This document shows positions 34,121 to 45,664 of a stretch of DNA of 64,000 nucleotides, piece after piece. The notes under the pieces were generated by a model. The model had not been told where the DNA came from. It did not search any database and saw only the letters and a list, made by a program, of their open reading frames with translations. Within the stretch, counting starts at the first letter, position 1. Each line of letters begins with the position of its first letter. Origin of the DNA: Aralia elata (Eukaryota > Streptophyta > Magnoliopsida > Apiales > Araliaceae). The DNA is taken from NCBI GenBank assembly GCA_034770075.1, contig CM068386.1, forward strand, positions 43,995,990-44,059,989, in the 5' to 3' direction. A program made the position numbers and the translations under genes.

Positions 34121-35805
34121 CACCAACAATGACTCTTTCATCATTTTTCAATTTTCTTTTGTTAGTGCATAATTCTTTCAAAAATTTTGCATACCTGGGC
34201 ACTTGCTTAATTGCATCTAGAAAAGGAATATTCACCTCTACCTTTCTGAAAGTTTCTAGAATTTCTTTTTCTTGCTCATCCTTCTTTGAAGTTTTGGGAT
34301 TCCTGGGAGGAAAAGGTAAAGGATTAGTCTTTAGCTGAACATGAGTGTTAGGTTTTACCTTGGAAATTTTCGCATCCTACTTAGCATTATCTTCCTCAAA
34401 TTCACCAGTAGCTTTTGGTGCTTCCAATTGTTTTCCACTTCTCAAGGTTATGGCACATACATTCTCTCTCGGATTGACAATTGTTTGAAAAGGTAGCTTC
34501 CCTGAACTTTGAGAGTCCAATCGAACAACTTTTGTAGCACGTTGACTCATCTGATTTTCTAGATTGTGGATGGAAGTCCTTGTCTCTTGCTAGAATTGTT
34601 GTGTTTGATTCATGAATGCCTTGAACATGTCCTCAAGAGATGTTCCAGAATTAACAGGAGCAGCTTGTATAGGTTGGTACTGTGGTTGAGCTGGTTGAAA
34701 ACTTTGCTGACCATTTGGGAAAACACCTTGCACTGGTGGCCTAGTACCTCCATAGCTCAAATTGGGATGATCCCTCCATCCGGAATTATAAGTGTTAGAG
34801 TAGGGATCATATTTTCTCTTGGGTTGTCCTTGATAATTCCTCATTGCATTTGCTTGTTGCATATTATCATCCTCTTGCAGTGTTGGACATACATCTGTAT
34901 TGTGATTTGTTAACAAATAAATGCCACAAGCTTTTGCTGCTGGCATATTTCCTGTAGCCATTTGACGAACAAGAGAAGTTAGACTTGCAATTTATTGTTC
35001 AATAGCAGAAACTTTTACCTCATTCACATTCCTAGGTGAGAAATCAAGTCGACTGCCAAATTGTTGAGAATTAGCTGTCATATTTGCAATGAGATTTCTT
35101 GCAGCCTCGGGAGTCTTGTCCATCAGAGCTCCTCCACTAACAACATCAATCATGCTCCTATCTATAGATAAAAGACCTTCATAGTAGTATTGGATGAGGA
35201 GTTGATCACTAATTTGATGATGGGGGCAGCTTGCACATAGTTTCTTAAAACGTTCCCAATACTCGTATAGGATTTGTCCATTATTCTGCCTCACGCCACA
35301 GATTTCTTCGAATGTTGGCTGCTCTTAAAGCGGAAAAATATTTTTCTAAGAATAATCTTTTCATCTCTTCCCATTTTGTGATATTTCCGGAGGGTAGATA
35401 GTAAAGCCAGTCCTTAGCCAAATCTTTTAGAGAAAATGGAAAGGCTCTCAACTTGATTTGTTCTTCCGTTACTCCGGTAGGCTTTATACTTGTGCATACC
35501 ACATGAAATTCCTTCAAATGTTTGTGAGGGTCTTCACCTGCCAAACCATGAAAAGTAGGTAAAAGATCTATTAGTCCAGCTTTTAATTCAAAATGAGTAT
35601 TAGCATCTAGATTAGGGAAGGTTATGTATAAAGGTTGTTGATTCAAATCAGGGGCTGCAAGCTCTTTCAAAGTTCGGGTTTCTGCCATAGTGTCCTCTTC
35701 ACAATTTTTCCGAGCTACCTTCCTTAATCTACGAATGGTTCTCTCTATTTCTGGATCACACTTTAAATCACCTTGATTAGTAGATCGAGTTTTGGACATA
35801 AGCAA
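34121..35805 (-). pseudogene. A3 Gag (one frameshift and stops)
   Basis: ATG is near 35799 (MSKTRSTNQGD). The retrotrans-gag domain follows: FHGLAGEDPHKHLKEFHVVC, LRAFPFSLKDLAKDWLYYLPSG and KYFSALRAANIRR. A small indel near 35295-35310 shifts the frame, after which RQNNGQILYEYWERFKKLCASCPHHQI continues. A stop at about 34992 follows SAIEQ. Then comes ASLTSLVRQMATG and a degenerate knuckle CGIYLLTNHNTDVC, in which the second Cys is Tyr. The proline/glutamine-rich tail runs YSNTYNSGWRDHPNLSY. Beyond 34590 the pre-protease part is scattered over frames. Confidence 0.85.
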
Positions 35806-35898
35806 TCAAATGAAATTCAAATTACCTGAGTACAACAGAAAAAAATAATAAATAAAGATAAAAATAATGATAACAAAGAAAAATAAACTAAAATCTCC

Positions 35899-35915
35899 CC
35901 CCGGCAACGGCGCCA
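35899..35915 (-). other. A3 primer-binding site (tRNA-Asp)
   Basis: CCCCGGCAACGGCGCCA on the plus strand equals the 3' end of plant tRNA-Asp(GTC), a perfect 17-nt match. It lies 5 bp from the LTR edge. Confidence 0.95.
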
Positions 35916-35920
35916 AAATT

Positions 35921-37795
35921 TGGTTTACTGTCGCAAGCAACCAAAAATAAAACCTTACTGCGAAAGATAATAATGTAGCAGTGCAAGTAAGAGTCGATCC
36001 CACAGAGAGTGACTAGTCTAAATTTATGCTTTGTTTACCAAAAAGAGGGGCTTTATAATTTGATTTCACTAATTATCAAGAACAGAATTTAAAGTGATAA
36101 GAATAACTAATTAATTAAAGATTTTAGTTCTTCCGGTTCAGTATCACCTTTTTACAACAAAAGAATAATTAAGTAAAGTAATATTTATCCTTCAATGAAA
36201 TTAATAGTTCTAGGTAGCAATAAGCTCTACTACCCGAAACTCCCCTTAGATTATCACTTAATGAAACAAGCTCTTCATATGATTCTAACCATTATACAAC
36301 CTAGAACAAGCTCTCTAGATTTAATATAATAGTATCATTAAGAACTAGGGAATTAGACTAATCAAAGCAACAATCACACAAGTTCGGATTATTTAACTTA
36401 TCTTCCGATAATCATAGCAATACTCAAAAGCTTGACCACAATCATGTAACACTAATTGTTACTTATGATTAGGAACAATATCAATTACACGTAATATTGT
36501 CCCTTAATCTAGCAGATGAGATTAATCAAATTGACTTAACCGATCACATTAAACCAATCAGAATAAATATCATTCAACAGTTAAAATAGATTATCAAGAA
36601 TGAACTTCATGTAAGAAGGAATAAATAGTTTATACTTAATCAAACCATTACCTGTAAACAAGGTTCAACATCCCTTCAAACTGAATAAGAAACTAGCCTA
36701 ACATAATAAGTCCGATGAAAACTTTCTTGATTTATAAAAGGGGTGAGGACAACAACCTCACTATGAAGGTGATCCTCTTTCCCTACTAAATTATAAAAGG
36801 GGTGAGGACAACAACCTCACTATGGAGGTGATCCTCTTTCCCTACAAATTATACTAGAATTTGGAGAATATGAAGAATGGTGGGTGAATTATTGTGTGAA
36901 TTAGTAAAATACAAGCCTAGCTTCACTTGGTATTTATAGGAACTCATGGTGTGCTAACCCATCAACATAAGTCAAGATTAAACACCCAATTTACTCATGT
37001 GCATCAGCCAACTAAGGAAGAGGCCACCAAAAAACGTGCACATGTGATGTGCTAAAAGTCCAAATATTGCAACTAAACTGATCGGCACCTTGTAAGCAAA
37101 TTTTGAATTTTAACCCACCGAATTGGACTTTGGTCAAAAGTTGTAGCCCTGGAGTTTCTAATGAATTTGGGCTTTTGAATCACCTGATTTGGAGTTGGGA
37201 AGCTCAAGTTATGGCCCAAATACTCCAACTGGTCCGAACAGGAATCCAGTCTATGCGGGATTCGGATCAACTATCTAAAAAGCAACGTTTGGAGGCCCAA
37301 ATGAACTCGGATTTTTGCTCACCATACCATTCTGGAAAGCTTGAGAAGTCCACTAAAAACTTCAAGAAGACCACATTCTCATTTGGAAACTCTAACATAA
37401 TTCAAATCGCAAACGAAGCCCCAGAGGTCAATCTGTCCAAAAGCCAAACGATCTGAAATTTTCAGCTTCGACGTTCGTTGGTAAAATAGTCATAACTTTC
37501 TCACCGAGCTCTGATTTAGGCGTTTCAAGATGATCCGGAAAGCTAAGAAATAGATTTACATATTTCCTTCTTTGAGCTTTGAGAGATATTGGCTGGACGA
37601 AGGACAAAATGGAGCCTCAAGTGGACGGACTGATTTTAAAATAATCCAAAAGTGCGGAAATAACTCATTTTTCATTTAATAGCTCCATTTGCAACCTAAA
37701 TCAAAATATTAGAATAGTGAGTACATTTAGGTGTGAAATAAGTATAAAAGACTAGACATTAAGAGATAAAAACATAACATATTTTACACTTATCA
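35921..37795 (-). repeat. A3 5' LTR
   Basis: Partner of 27338-29219. It has the same ~60 bp internal duplication (36737-36845) and the shared LTR module at 37463-37565. It ends ACTTATCA next to the target duplication ATGAC. Confidence 0.95.
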
Positions 37796-37800
37796 ATGAC

Positions 37801-39531
37801 TGCAGTGTGAGAGGTTTCAATGATTTACTTACTATTATCAGTGAGTTTTTACCTAAGGATCATACTCTGCCTGCGAATTACTATGAAGTCAAGAAGATGG
37901 TAAAGGGGTTGAATATGGGGTATAAGAAAATCGATGCTTGTGAGCAGGATTACATGTTATACTATGGGGAGGACAGACTTAAGGTGCAGTGTGATATCTG
38001 CAACTTGCCTCGGTACAAGACGACAAAACGTGGGGGGAAGGAGAAGCATGTACCTAAGAAGATCTTACGGTACTTTCCTCTTACGCTGAGACTGCAACGT
38101 CTATTCATGTTGTCCCACGCGGTTAAGCATATGAGTTGGCATAGAACAAGGGATGTCGTGCCCGGTCAGCTAACTCACCCTGCAGATGGAGATGAATGGA
38201 AGAAGTTTGATGAAAATTTTCCAGGATTTGCTGAGAAAGTTAGGAATGTCAGGCTTGTCATGGCTACGGATGGCTTTTGCCCATTTAATAATTTTAGCCA
38301 GCCCTACTTTGTTTGGCCAGTGATCAAGGTAGCTTAAAATCTTCCACCATCAATGTTCATGAGAGATCCATATCTGTTCTTGACTTTACTCATACTGAGG
38401 GATAAGAGTCCTACAAAAGACATAAACGTGTACCTCAGACCGTTAGTCGATGAACTTAAGATGTTGTGGGAGACGGGTGTTTAGACTTATGATAAATCGA
38501 TCAAGCAAAATTTTGTGATGAAAGTAACTTTGTTGTAGACTATCACTCACTTTCCGGCACTTGGGATGATCAGTGGTTGGTCGACTCACGGGAAGCTGTC
38601 ATGTGCAGTACGTATGAGGGATGTACAAGGCACACAGCTACATCATGGGCGGAAAACTAGTTTATTTGGAAGTGCTCGTAGATTTTTGTCTGCTGATCAT
38701 AGTTATAGAAAAATGTCTGCACAGTTCAACAGAAAGACAGAGAAGAAGGGGGTTGTTGGACGGTTATCGGGCAGTGAGATATTAGGCTGGCTAAATGATC
38801 TAACATTTCCACCGCCGGGAAGGAGCATGGTGAGTTGAGAGTAATAGGGTACGGGAAAACTCATAACTGGACACACTCGCCCATGTGATTTGAGTTGCCA
38901 TACTAGGTCACACTATCAGTCCATCATTGTATAGATGCCATGCATATAGAAAAGAATGTATTCGAGAACTTGTTTTACACAGTGCTAGATACGAATGGTA
39001 AAACAAAAGACAATGATAAAGCACATAAAGATTTGGAGGATATGAACATCAAGCGGGAATTGTGGCTCTGAGCTAACAACTCAAAACCAAAAGCTCTATT
39101 TTATTTTACCAAGCAACAAGTTAAAGACATTTACAAGTGGGTAAGTGCAATGCAGCTCCCAGATGGATATGCTTCTAACATATCTCGTTGCAGTAATGTT
39201 GAGTAGCTAAAAATTATTGGGTTTAAAAGTCATGATTGTCATGTATTCATGCAGAAGTTGATGCCAATTGCATTTTGTAAGATGCTACCTAGGAAATTTG
39301 TTGATGCCTTAACCGAACTATCAAATTTCTTTCGGGATCTTTGCTCAATGGCTATAAGGTACAATGATGTGGAGTAGATGGGGAATAATATAGTACTAAC
39401 AATGTGTAAGCTCGAAATAATTTTACCTCTAGGGTTTTTTGACTCGATGGAGCATTTGCCTATTCATATGGTAGATGAATAGGCAAATGCTCCATCGAGT
39501 CAGTGAGATATCATTAGATGTATCCTTTTGA
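37801..39531 (+). pseudogene. CACTA TNP2-like transposase, central part
   Basis: It continues the reading frame of 26795-27337: CSVRGFNDLLTIISEFLP, CEQDYMLYYGEDRLKVQCDICNLPRY, HMSWHRTRDVVPGQLTHPADGDEWKKFDENFP, then RLVMATDGFCPFNNFSQPY, the transposase core with its catalytic-type Asp. In-frame stops lie at 38335-38337, 38482-38484 and 38536-38538, followed by a frameshift near 38840. Then HCIDAMHIEKNVFENLF, QVKDIYKWVSAMQLPDGYASNISRC and the DUF4218 block (FMQKLMPIAFCKMLPRKFVDALTELSNFFRDLC). It is broken again by the perfect inverted repeat at 39441-39501. The exon ends at about 39531 (MYPFER, then GTAATA). Confidence 0.88.
39441..39501. repeat. Perfect 27-bp inverted repeat with 7-nt loop in the transposase gene
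   Basis: The left arm 39441-39467 starts GACTCGATGGAGCATTTGCC. The loop is ATGGTAG, and the right arm 39475-39501 is its exact reverse complement. The left arm encodes DSMEHLPIH of DUF4218. The right arm stands where the short linker before the conserved VRYRWMYPFER-type segment should be. Confidence 0.97.
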
Positions 39532-39618
39532 GAGGTAATATCATCTACATACTTAAATTTTGATGATACTTATAACTCATACTAGCAGTATTAATTTCGT
39601 TCAATCATCGTATTTCAG

Positions 39619-39930
39619 GTATATGCGTCGATTAAAGCATAAAGTGAAAAATAAAGCTCGTGTAGAGGGTTCAATTACTAAACGCTATACAGAGGAAGAG
39701 CTTGTCAACTTCTGGTCTTTGTACTTTAACGATGTAGGCTCAACTAAGCATAATCGTTTAAGTTGGAATAAGGTCGTTGGAACCCAATCTCGTGCCAATG
39801 AGTTAACTATATTCACCAATCCGGCTAAACCATTTGGCCACGAGACGATGAAGTACCTAACTGACAAAGATTTGAAGATTGTATCTACATACGTGCTTCT
39901 AAATATGCTTGAAGTATCGTCATACATTAA
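39619..39930 (+). pseudogene. CACTA TNP2-like transposase, third exon
   Basis: It follows an 87-bp intron (39532-39618, GTAATA...TTTCAG). It encodes YMRRLKHKVKNKARVEGSITKRYTEEELVNFWSLYF, then KPFGHETMKYLTDKDLKIVSTYVLLNMLEVSSYI. This is the segment between DUF4218 and DUF4216 in TNP2 proteins. The open frame itself starts earlier, in the intron. A donor GTATGT lies at 39931. Confidence 0.75.
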
Positions 39931-40006
39931 GTATGTATTATTATATATCGAATCATTAATATTTAGTCGCGTAATCGACGATTAAACTCTGTTATTATTA
40001 TTTAAG

Positions 40007-40800
40007 TTCATTTGAAGAGGAAGCATATGCTTCTAACCCGGGACTAACTGCAACACAATTGGAAACATTCACTACTGAAAATTTTCAACAGTGGTTTAAG
40101 AGAAGGGTTGAAGATGATAACGCTTCTGAGTATTTTAGAGATGTTATTTTAGGTCCATACAAACTAATTAGTTCATTTCCCGACTTCATCGTTAATGGGC
40201 ATAGATTCAAGGTTGATGACTTGAATGAACTGACATCAGTCAATTCTGACGTTGTCGTGTTGGGAAGTTGTTACCAAGATTTTGAGTCCAATTACTATGG
40301 ACAATTAGAGGAAGTGATTGTTACATTTAAGTGTCGTTGGTTTGATACTAAAAAGGGTGTTAAAGTTAATCGTAATAGAATCGTCACTATAGATATAAAG
40401 TCAAAGCTACAGTCTGATGACGTATTCGTGTTAGCCAACCAAGTGATGCAAGTGTACTACGCCCCTAATGTTGTAAATTCTATAAGCCCCTGGGATACAG
40501 TTGTCACAACAAAGACTCGGGTATTTAATGGTACTAATTTGTCTAGAACAGATGACCCATTGCAAGAATAAGTTAACAATCCTAGGGATGTAGTGCTAAA
40601 TGATGACGATGTGGTAGTTTGTCATTGTAGTACTCGATGATGAGGAAGTCGAGGAAGACGTGGTTGTCAGTGACTATATCGTCGTACAAGATGATAACGA
40701 CGAAGAAATTGATGCAGATTTAGAAGAGGCAGAATCTGAGGATGAAGTTGGTTTTGATTCTAACATGTTTGATGAAGTACTAAGTCTAAACTTATTGTTG
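40007..40800 (+). pseudogene. CACTA TNP2-like transposase, DUF4216 and acidic tail
   Basis: After an intron (39931-40006), SFEEEAYASNPGLTATQLETF leads into YFRDVILGPYKLISSFPDFIVNGHRF and DUF4216 (VVVLGSCYQDFESNYYGQLEEVIVTFKCRWFDTKKGVKV, VFVLANQVMQVYYAPNV). A stop at 40569-40571 (after DPLQE) and frame changes follow. A strongly acidic tail (VVSDYIVVQDDNDEEIDADLEEAESEDEVGF) is then read at 40654-40770. Acidic C-termini are usual for this family. Confidence 0.82.
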
Positions 40801-40885
40801 TTTTTAAATAATTTACGAATAATAATAGTTATTAATTTAGATAAATTAAATGTAAATTAATTACTTAATGTTGGTTATTTCAATA

Positions 40886-42833
40886 GTACATTGATAGCTA
40901 GACATAGCGGGGGAGGTCACCGTGGTGGTAGCCGTATAGGATCTGTCGACGGCTCCCAGGGCGGGTCGTTGTCATCAGCTAGTAAGTTTTCAAAACAATT
41001 AAGTTATCATTTTGTTTAATTAATTGTTTATATCATATGAAAATAGTATATTTACATAATGTCATCATTTACACTTACAGATACTGGTCATCGACGTCAC
41101 CTATGGACTAACCTCGGTTTATTTGGCCGTTCGTCGGTTGTTCCACACATTGTCCGGGTAGATGTCGACTCGACGCAGTAAGTATCAAATCTAATATATC
41201 AAATGCAATTAAATACCTTTATATAATTGCATAATTAGAATAACACATTGTTTTTTTTATCTTGTATTGTAGTATTTTGGACCTGGTCGCTAAGGCGACG
41301 ATACACGCCATCTGCTTGATACACATGCCTACTAGCTATATGCGATTTAGCCAGTACGCGCAGTATGATGCCTCCTATATGGACACTGTGTTGCGCGAGT
41401 TTCAGGTAAGTCGAATTACATAACTCAAATTTAACATGATCCTAGGTATTTACATAGTGTTCAAATGAATTTTGATATGTTAACATTTTTTATAGATTTA
41501 TTTTAGATATGAGGAGGGTATCTCTCAGCCAATCAGTGACAGTGTTATTATTGCACATATCACGAAGAACTATGCCGGCTAGCTGTACGAGATGAGACAG
41601 CGGGCCGCCCGAGCAGTTATCGAGCAGCCCGGGACTACCATATGCGATCATTAGCCCCAGATAGTCTCTGATGCAGCTTGGGAGGCCATCTGTATGCACT
41701 GGGATGCTGATGAGTTCAAGAAGATGTTCGAGCAGGCAAAGAAAAATCGTTGCCAGCTCCAAGTCGTACACACTACTGGCTCACAGTCCTTTGAGGAGGT
41801 TAACTCGGTAAGTATAAAAGTAATTTTGTTTTTTAGTTACTCAATTGTAATTATCATACTTAAATAATGTTATATTAATGTATTTATTAGGCAATGTGGG
41901 TGAGCTTCAGTTGACCTCCGACCATGATCGAGTTCTGGGATAGAGCTCACACGCCTAAGGAGTCTACTATGTCTCCAGTAGCATTAGCTATACGGGTAAG
42001 ACTAATCTCGATTTTTAGTAATTATTAGTATTAGGTAGTTAATAAAATGATATAATTAACTAACATATACAAAGTAAATTACAGGATCGATTTCAGAATC
42101 TTTGGGACCAGCATGTAGCTGAGTTACAGAATATTAGGGGGGATTCTGAGCCGTTAGATTCCACCATCCCTCCGCCTAAGATTGAATTATCTCAGGATGA
42201 GGAGCTGAGACTATGGGTCACGTCTTATGTTTCTCGTTATATCTTAGCTTATAAAAATAATATAAATTAATATGTAGTAATGTATATTTATTTTCGCAGG
42301 CTCTAGCCAACGCCAGCATCCAAGAGCACCTGTTAGACCATCTCATACGGGCGCTGGCTTGGACGATGAGCTATTCCAGAGGGTCATGACAGCGGTGTCG
42401 GAGACGTTTCATTCGGATCCGATTATCCATCGTTAAGAGTTGCCTAGTCGTGCTTGCCTTCACCAACTAGCTCAGGATATTGCATCAAGGGCCATCGTCG
42501 AAAGTACGGGAGTACCGTAGGAGCAGTTCGTCGCGACACGTGGCAAGGTGCTCTGGATGGTGGTTACCCTACTGTCGAAGGCTTTTGGTCCGATGGGGAG
42601 TTAGCCCCCGACTACTCAGGTATTTTGCATGTTATTTAATTTTCATTTAGTTGTCGCTTTAATTCTCTCATACGGACTAATGATTTATATTTTTAATTCT
42701 ATCAACAAGGTGGCGATGCCGAGCAGGTTGGCGATGCCGATCGTGAGCGGGGGGATGACGACGATGATTTTCATACACCAGCGCAGCACCGTCCACCCCC
42801 ACCTGATGATCCTCCTCATACTAGTTTGAGTTA
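40886..42833 (+). pseudogene. CACTA second gene, Transposase_24 (Ptta/En/Spm) type, multi-exon
   Basis: A series of short exons with plausible GT-AG borders. ARHSGGGGHRGGSRIGSVDGSQGG; WTNLGLFGRSSVVPHIVRVDVDSTQ (41087-41178); ILDLVAKATIHAICLIHMPTSYMRFSQYAQYD (41274-41406). Then FRYEEGISQPISDSVIIAHITKNYAG, stop, LYEMRQRAARAVIEQ, followed by FKKMFEQAKKNRCQLQVVHTTGSQSFEEV (41494-41810). Then PPTMIEFWDRAHTPKESTMSPVALAIR, FQNLWDQHVAELQNIR, and a proline-rich end TPAQHRPPPPDDPPHTSLS. The KKNR...TGSQSF block is the plant Transposase_24 signature (TNPA-side gene). Stops in place of Trp (for example after NYAG and after WVSFS) show decay. Exon limits are approximate. Confidence 0.75.
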
Positions 42834-43194
42834 GTTTTATAGATCATTTGTATAGATTTTATTCATTTATAGATCATTTGTACATATTTTGTTCATATTG
42901 TAAAAAATTGTAGTTTAGTTGAGTTGTACGAGTTTTGTAAATCATTGTAGTTTCAACATTGTAAATCATTCTAGTTTCAACAATTTTTTGTATAATTTAT
43001 GGAACATTAGCTTATATTTGTTATTGTTGAGTTAATTTATATTGACACTTGTTACATTAGTGTATGTACACGTTGACGAGATAGAGCAGGTTTTTATAGT
43101 AGAACATATATTACTATATGTGTTGTTGGGATAAAGCAGGTTTATAGGTACAAAAATAGGTTTAAAAACCTGGAAACTGCAAATTAAAAAAATT

Positions 43195-43591
43195 ATTAAA
43201 ACAAAATTAGGTAATCTCGACGGAACAAGGTATTTCCGATGGTAATTCCGTCGATACTATAGTTTAATAGTTTTTTTTTAAAATAATATTTCTGACGGGA
43301 AAATGGCTATTTCTGACAGAAATTTTCGTCGGAATTAATCTAGATTAAAATCGACGCATATCTCTGACGAAAAAGTTAGTCGAAAATATACTAAGTCCGA
43401 CGGAAAAGTAGTCAAAATTATTCCGTCGATTTTTTTTATTTTCGACCGAATTTTCGACGGACTAAATCTCGACGCCTATATATCCGACCGAATTATCAAC
43501 GGATTATTCTGTCGGAAATAGACTTATTCTGACGGAATAAGCCTATTTTCGATGGAATATTCCGTCGGAATTGAGACTTTTTCTTGTAGTG
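43195..43591 (-). repeat. CACTA right subterminal repeats and terminal inverted repeat
   Basis: More than ten copies, in both orientations, of a motif close to TTCCGTCGGAA or TCTGACGGAA. The element terminates with ACTTTTTCTTGTAGTG at 43591 (minus strand CACTACAAGAAAAAGT). In En/Spm these subterminal motifs bind the TNPA-type protein. Confidence 0.9.
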
Positions 43592-43978
43592 TTAGACTCT
43601 ATATAAGTTATGGACAGGGAGGAAATGTAACAATTGTAAATATTTCGGATCCTTGTAATTAGGGTTTCCGAGTATTATTGAATAAAATGAGATTTTAATG
43701 AATGATATTGTGTTTTATGTGATTTAAGGTCGATTATTGACCAAAAGTACGTGATATATGATTATTTATAAGTGTAGTGGTTTCATAGACGAAATAAAAA
43801 TTTTCCGAGAAAAATATTAAAACACTATTCATAAAACGCAAAAAATGCCTTTTTTTGTTTTTTTGAATTTTTAAATTTTTGAATCACGAGATATCGTTTA
43901 TTTGAGGACGAGAGACATAATCTCCAATAAAGCTGACGAAAGAAATTTCAAGGTTTTCGCATGTAGAATGGGATAGGA
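43592..43978 (+). repeat. E2 tail and LTR start, first copy (truncated)
   Basis: Nearly identical to 54589-54970: TTAGACTCTATATAAG, a purine tract GGGAGGAAA, then the LTR start TGTAACAATTGTAAA (43626). It stops at about 43978, where E1 integrase sequence begins. Short microhomology (GGATA/GATATGGA) lies at the junction. Confidence 0.88.
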
Positions 43979-44928
43979 TATGGAGTACCGGTATCTATTG
44001 TATCTGACAGAGATCCGCGCTTCACGTCGAATTTCTGGAAGAGCTTACAAGAAAGATTGGGAACTCAGTTGAGGTTGAGTACAGCGTATCATCCCCAGAT
44101 GGATGGGCAAAGAGAACGAACGATTCAGACGCTTGAGGATATACTTAGAGCATGTGTGATGGATTTTAAAGGCAGCTGGGACGATCATCTACCATTGGTG
44201 GAGTTTGCCTACAATAACAGTTATCATACGAGTATTGGCATGCCGCCATACGAAGCATTATACGGAAGGAAGTGTCGAACACCTCTGTGTTGGGACGAAG
44301 TCGGTGAACGGAGACTGTTGGGGCCCGAATTGGTGCAGCAGACCGTGGATGTCATTAAAGTGATAAGAGATCGATTGGTAGCGGCTCAAGACCGACAAAA
44401 GAAATACGCCGATTTGCATCGTCAGAAGCGAGACTTTGAAGTTGGCAGCTTTGTGTTTTTGAAGGTATCACCTTGGAAGGGGAAGATCAGATTTGGAAAG
44501 AAGGGTAAATTGAGTCCCAGGTTCGTAGGACCTTTTGAAGTTTTAAAGAGCGTAGGTGAAGTGGCGTACGAGGTAGCTTTACCTCCTGAACTGGAGAATA
44601 TTCATAATGTGTTTCACGTTTCTGTGTTACGACCATATATACCTGACTACAAGCACGTGATATCTTACGAACCAATTCAAGTTGAGCGAGACTTGTCATA
44701 TGAAGAGATTCCTGTCCAAATATTAGATAGGAAGGAGCAGACGTTAAGAAATAAGGTAATTCATTCGGTCAAAGTACTTTGGAGGAACCACGCAGCTGAA
44801 GAAGCTACGTGGGAGCTAGAAGAGAAGATGAGGAAGAATTATCCGCATCTTTTTGAGTGAACCCCTGTTAAGTCTTTTCGTCTCTAGATTGTAATTCTGG
44901 GGACAGAATTCTTATAAGGAGGGGAGGA
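43979..44928 (+). pseudogene. E1-type integrase C-terminus with chromodomain, extra copy
   Basis: Open from 43982 (GVPVSIVSDRDPRFTSNFW) to the stop at 44858-44860. It lacks the first integrase Asp and everything upstream. It contains the second Asp (SDRDPRF) and the chromodomain-like end (YEEIPVQILDRKEQTLRNK, VKVLWRNHAAEEATWELEE, YPHLFE). The Glu position is changed: MDGQRERTI here versus TDGQSEQTI in the E1 copy. It also has the post-pol spacer and purine tract (AAGGAGGGGAGGA to 44928). The block is a near copy of 50280-51226. It reads CAG where the main copy has TAG (50364-50366). Confidence 0.9.
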
Positions 44929-45658
44929 TGTAACGACCGAGATTTTTAGAATTTTCCTTGTAATTCGAATTTTTGAATATTTTTGAATATATTATGTTAT
45001 TATATTATTTTGTGATGAATGTTTAAAGGTTGTGTGATAGCCTGGATTAAGTGAATGCGTAAAATTTATGTGTTGTAGCTTCGTATAAGTGAATAAATTG
45101 ATTTCGTGCAATATCACTAAATCACTATTCACGGGGCACGTTTTTCGATGCACTATTCACGCCATAAAAATTTTGTGTCTCTTTCGATATTGAATAATTT
45201 AGTTAAGGCGTGTATGCGAATAGATAATTCTTTTTTTTAGTGTTAGAATTTTATTTGGAGTTATTGGTGATTTATTTAGTGGCCCAAATGTTTATTATGG
45301 GTGGCCCAAAGAAATGACCCAAACCCATGACCTAACCCATGACCCAAGACTTGACCCATATGGGATATGGGCATAAAAATCAGCATTTGGTGTAAGAGAG
45401 AGGGGAGTGCACGGTTGGGAGAGGAGGAGACCAAGTGTTGGGAGATTCATTTCCCAAACAAAAGCATGCCAAACATTTAGTTGCCCAACTTAGACAAATT
45501 CCTTGAGCTCTTCAATATTCCTCCCATCTCTTTCCAAGGCACCTAGAAGACCTACCCTCCATTTCCATTTTCAGCAGATTTTCTAAGAGAGGGAGAGAAC
45601 ATTATTGAGAGAGAGAGTGCTGCAGAAAATTTGAAGGAAGAAGAAGAAGAAGAGAGAG
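44929..45658 (+). repeat. E1 LTR, first 730 bp only (upstream copy)
   Basis: Matches 51227-51955, with about twenty differences across the whole duplicated 1.67 kb block counted by eye. It breaks off in a GAA/GA-rich tract at about 45658, and E1 leader sequence follows. The rest of the LTR and the PBS are therefore deleted from the 5' side of E1. Confidence 0.9.
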
Positions 45659-45664
45659 GATCCA

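Larger units (their letters stand above)
27338..37795 (-). mobile_element. Athila-type LTR retrotransposon A3, structurally complete
   Basis: 10,458 bp with LTRs 27338-29219 and 35921-37795, both TG...CA, flanked by ATGAC at 27333-27337 and 37796-37800. It has a tRNA-Asp PBS (35899-35915), a purine tract beside the 3' LTR, and gag-PR-RT-RH-IN on the minus strand. The LTRs differ at scattered sites (a few percent by eye), so it is moderately young. It sits inside a CACTA transposase exon. Unlike A2 it has no third ORF. Premature stops in PR/RT and a frameshift in gag leave it defective, although RH-IN is fully open. Confidence 0.95.
25431..43591 (+). mobile_element. CACTA (En/Spm) DNA transposon, degenerate, carrying A3
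   Basis: The right end is clear. The minus strand begins CACTACAAGAAAAAGTC and is followed inward by many TTCCGACGG-like subterminal repeats (43195-43591). On the left, CTGACGGAATT and CTGACAGAATT motifs at about 25438-25470 are the matching subterminal repeats, but no left CACTA terminus is visible, so the left limit is approximate. Inside are a TNP2-like gene and a second Transposase_24-like gene, the usual two-gene plan of plant CACTA elements. Retroelement A3 occupies 27338-37795. Many stops make it non-autonomous. Confidence 0.85.

Noticed and set aside
34566..34913. 115-codon plus-strand frame over A3 gag
   Set aside because: It is the complement of the gag knuckle/tail region and has no independent support.
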